A stretch of DNA of 64,000 nucleotides, from NCBI GenBank assembly GCA_009617715.1, contig VTFK01000188.1, positions 558,001 to 622,000 on the forward strand. Direction: 5' to 3'. Made by a program: the position numbers and the translations under genes. Numbering within the stretch: the first letter of the stretch is position 1; each line of letters opens with the position of its first letter. The stretch comes from Plectrocnemia conspersa (taxonomy: Eukaryota; Arthropoda; Insecta; Trichoptera; Polycentropodidae). This document shows positions 63,975 through 64,000 of the stretch, one piece after another. The notes below the pieces were generated by a model. It was not told the origin of the DNA. It ran no database searches and saw only the letters and a program-made list of their open reading frames with translations.

Positions 63975-64000
63975 GTGAGTGTTAAATTTGGTACTTGTTA

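Overview
The window is a piece of an AT-rich insect nuclear genome. Evidence: short GT-AG introns (67 to 70 nt at the GatC and POLG2 genes), replication-dependent histone genes with the metazoan 3' stem-loop, and abundant LINE, hAT, Tc1 and piggyBac-type elements. The order cannot be fixed from sequence alone. There are no tRNA, rRNA, CRISPR or bacterial operon signals that I can support.

Region by region. 0-12 kb is mostly non-coding, with LINE pieces and an unclassified repeat family that contains a long fold-back. At 12.25-12.36 kb a TATA promoter and a 10-codon first exon start an unidentified gene running left on the minus strand. 13.8-15.1 kb is a dead Tc1 element, 17.2 kb has a possible last exon of an unknown minus-strand gene, and 18.4-19.6 kb is a dead LINE. 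20.07-24.06 kb (minus) holds two mitochondrial genes in one transcription unit: GatC (two exons) and, 12 nt behind its stop, POLG2 (six exons). POLG2's last two exons lie beyond a 2.1 kb intron filled with repeats. 27-44 kb is a dispersed histone cluster in the order H2B(-), H2A(+), H3(-), H4(+), H1(+), H2A(-), H2B(+), H4(-); each gene has the stem-loop. The two H2A/H2B pairs share divergent promoters. A GC-rich Jockey-type LINE (44-47 kb) ends at the expected transcription start of the last H4 gene.

50.05-52.01 kb (plus) encodes the Smc5/6 kleisin NSE4 in five exons, with a dead piggyBac element 27 bp behind its stop. 55-57.4 kb is LINE debris. 60.19-61.22 kb (minus) is the intronless DNAJC25 gene. 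63.31 kb to the window end is the first exon of a probable DALRD3 gene. 

Functionally, the genes are housekeeping: chromatin packaging (histones, H1), SMC5/6 genome maintenance, mitochondrial translation and DNA replication (GatC, POLG2), an ER J-protein and a tRNA-modification cofactor. Three reading-frame breaks in the H1 and one H2A gene are each one extra A in an A-run, which looks more like assembly error than gene death.
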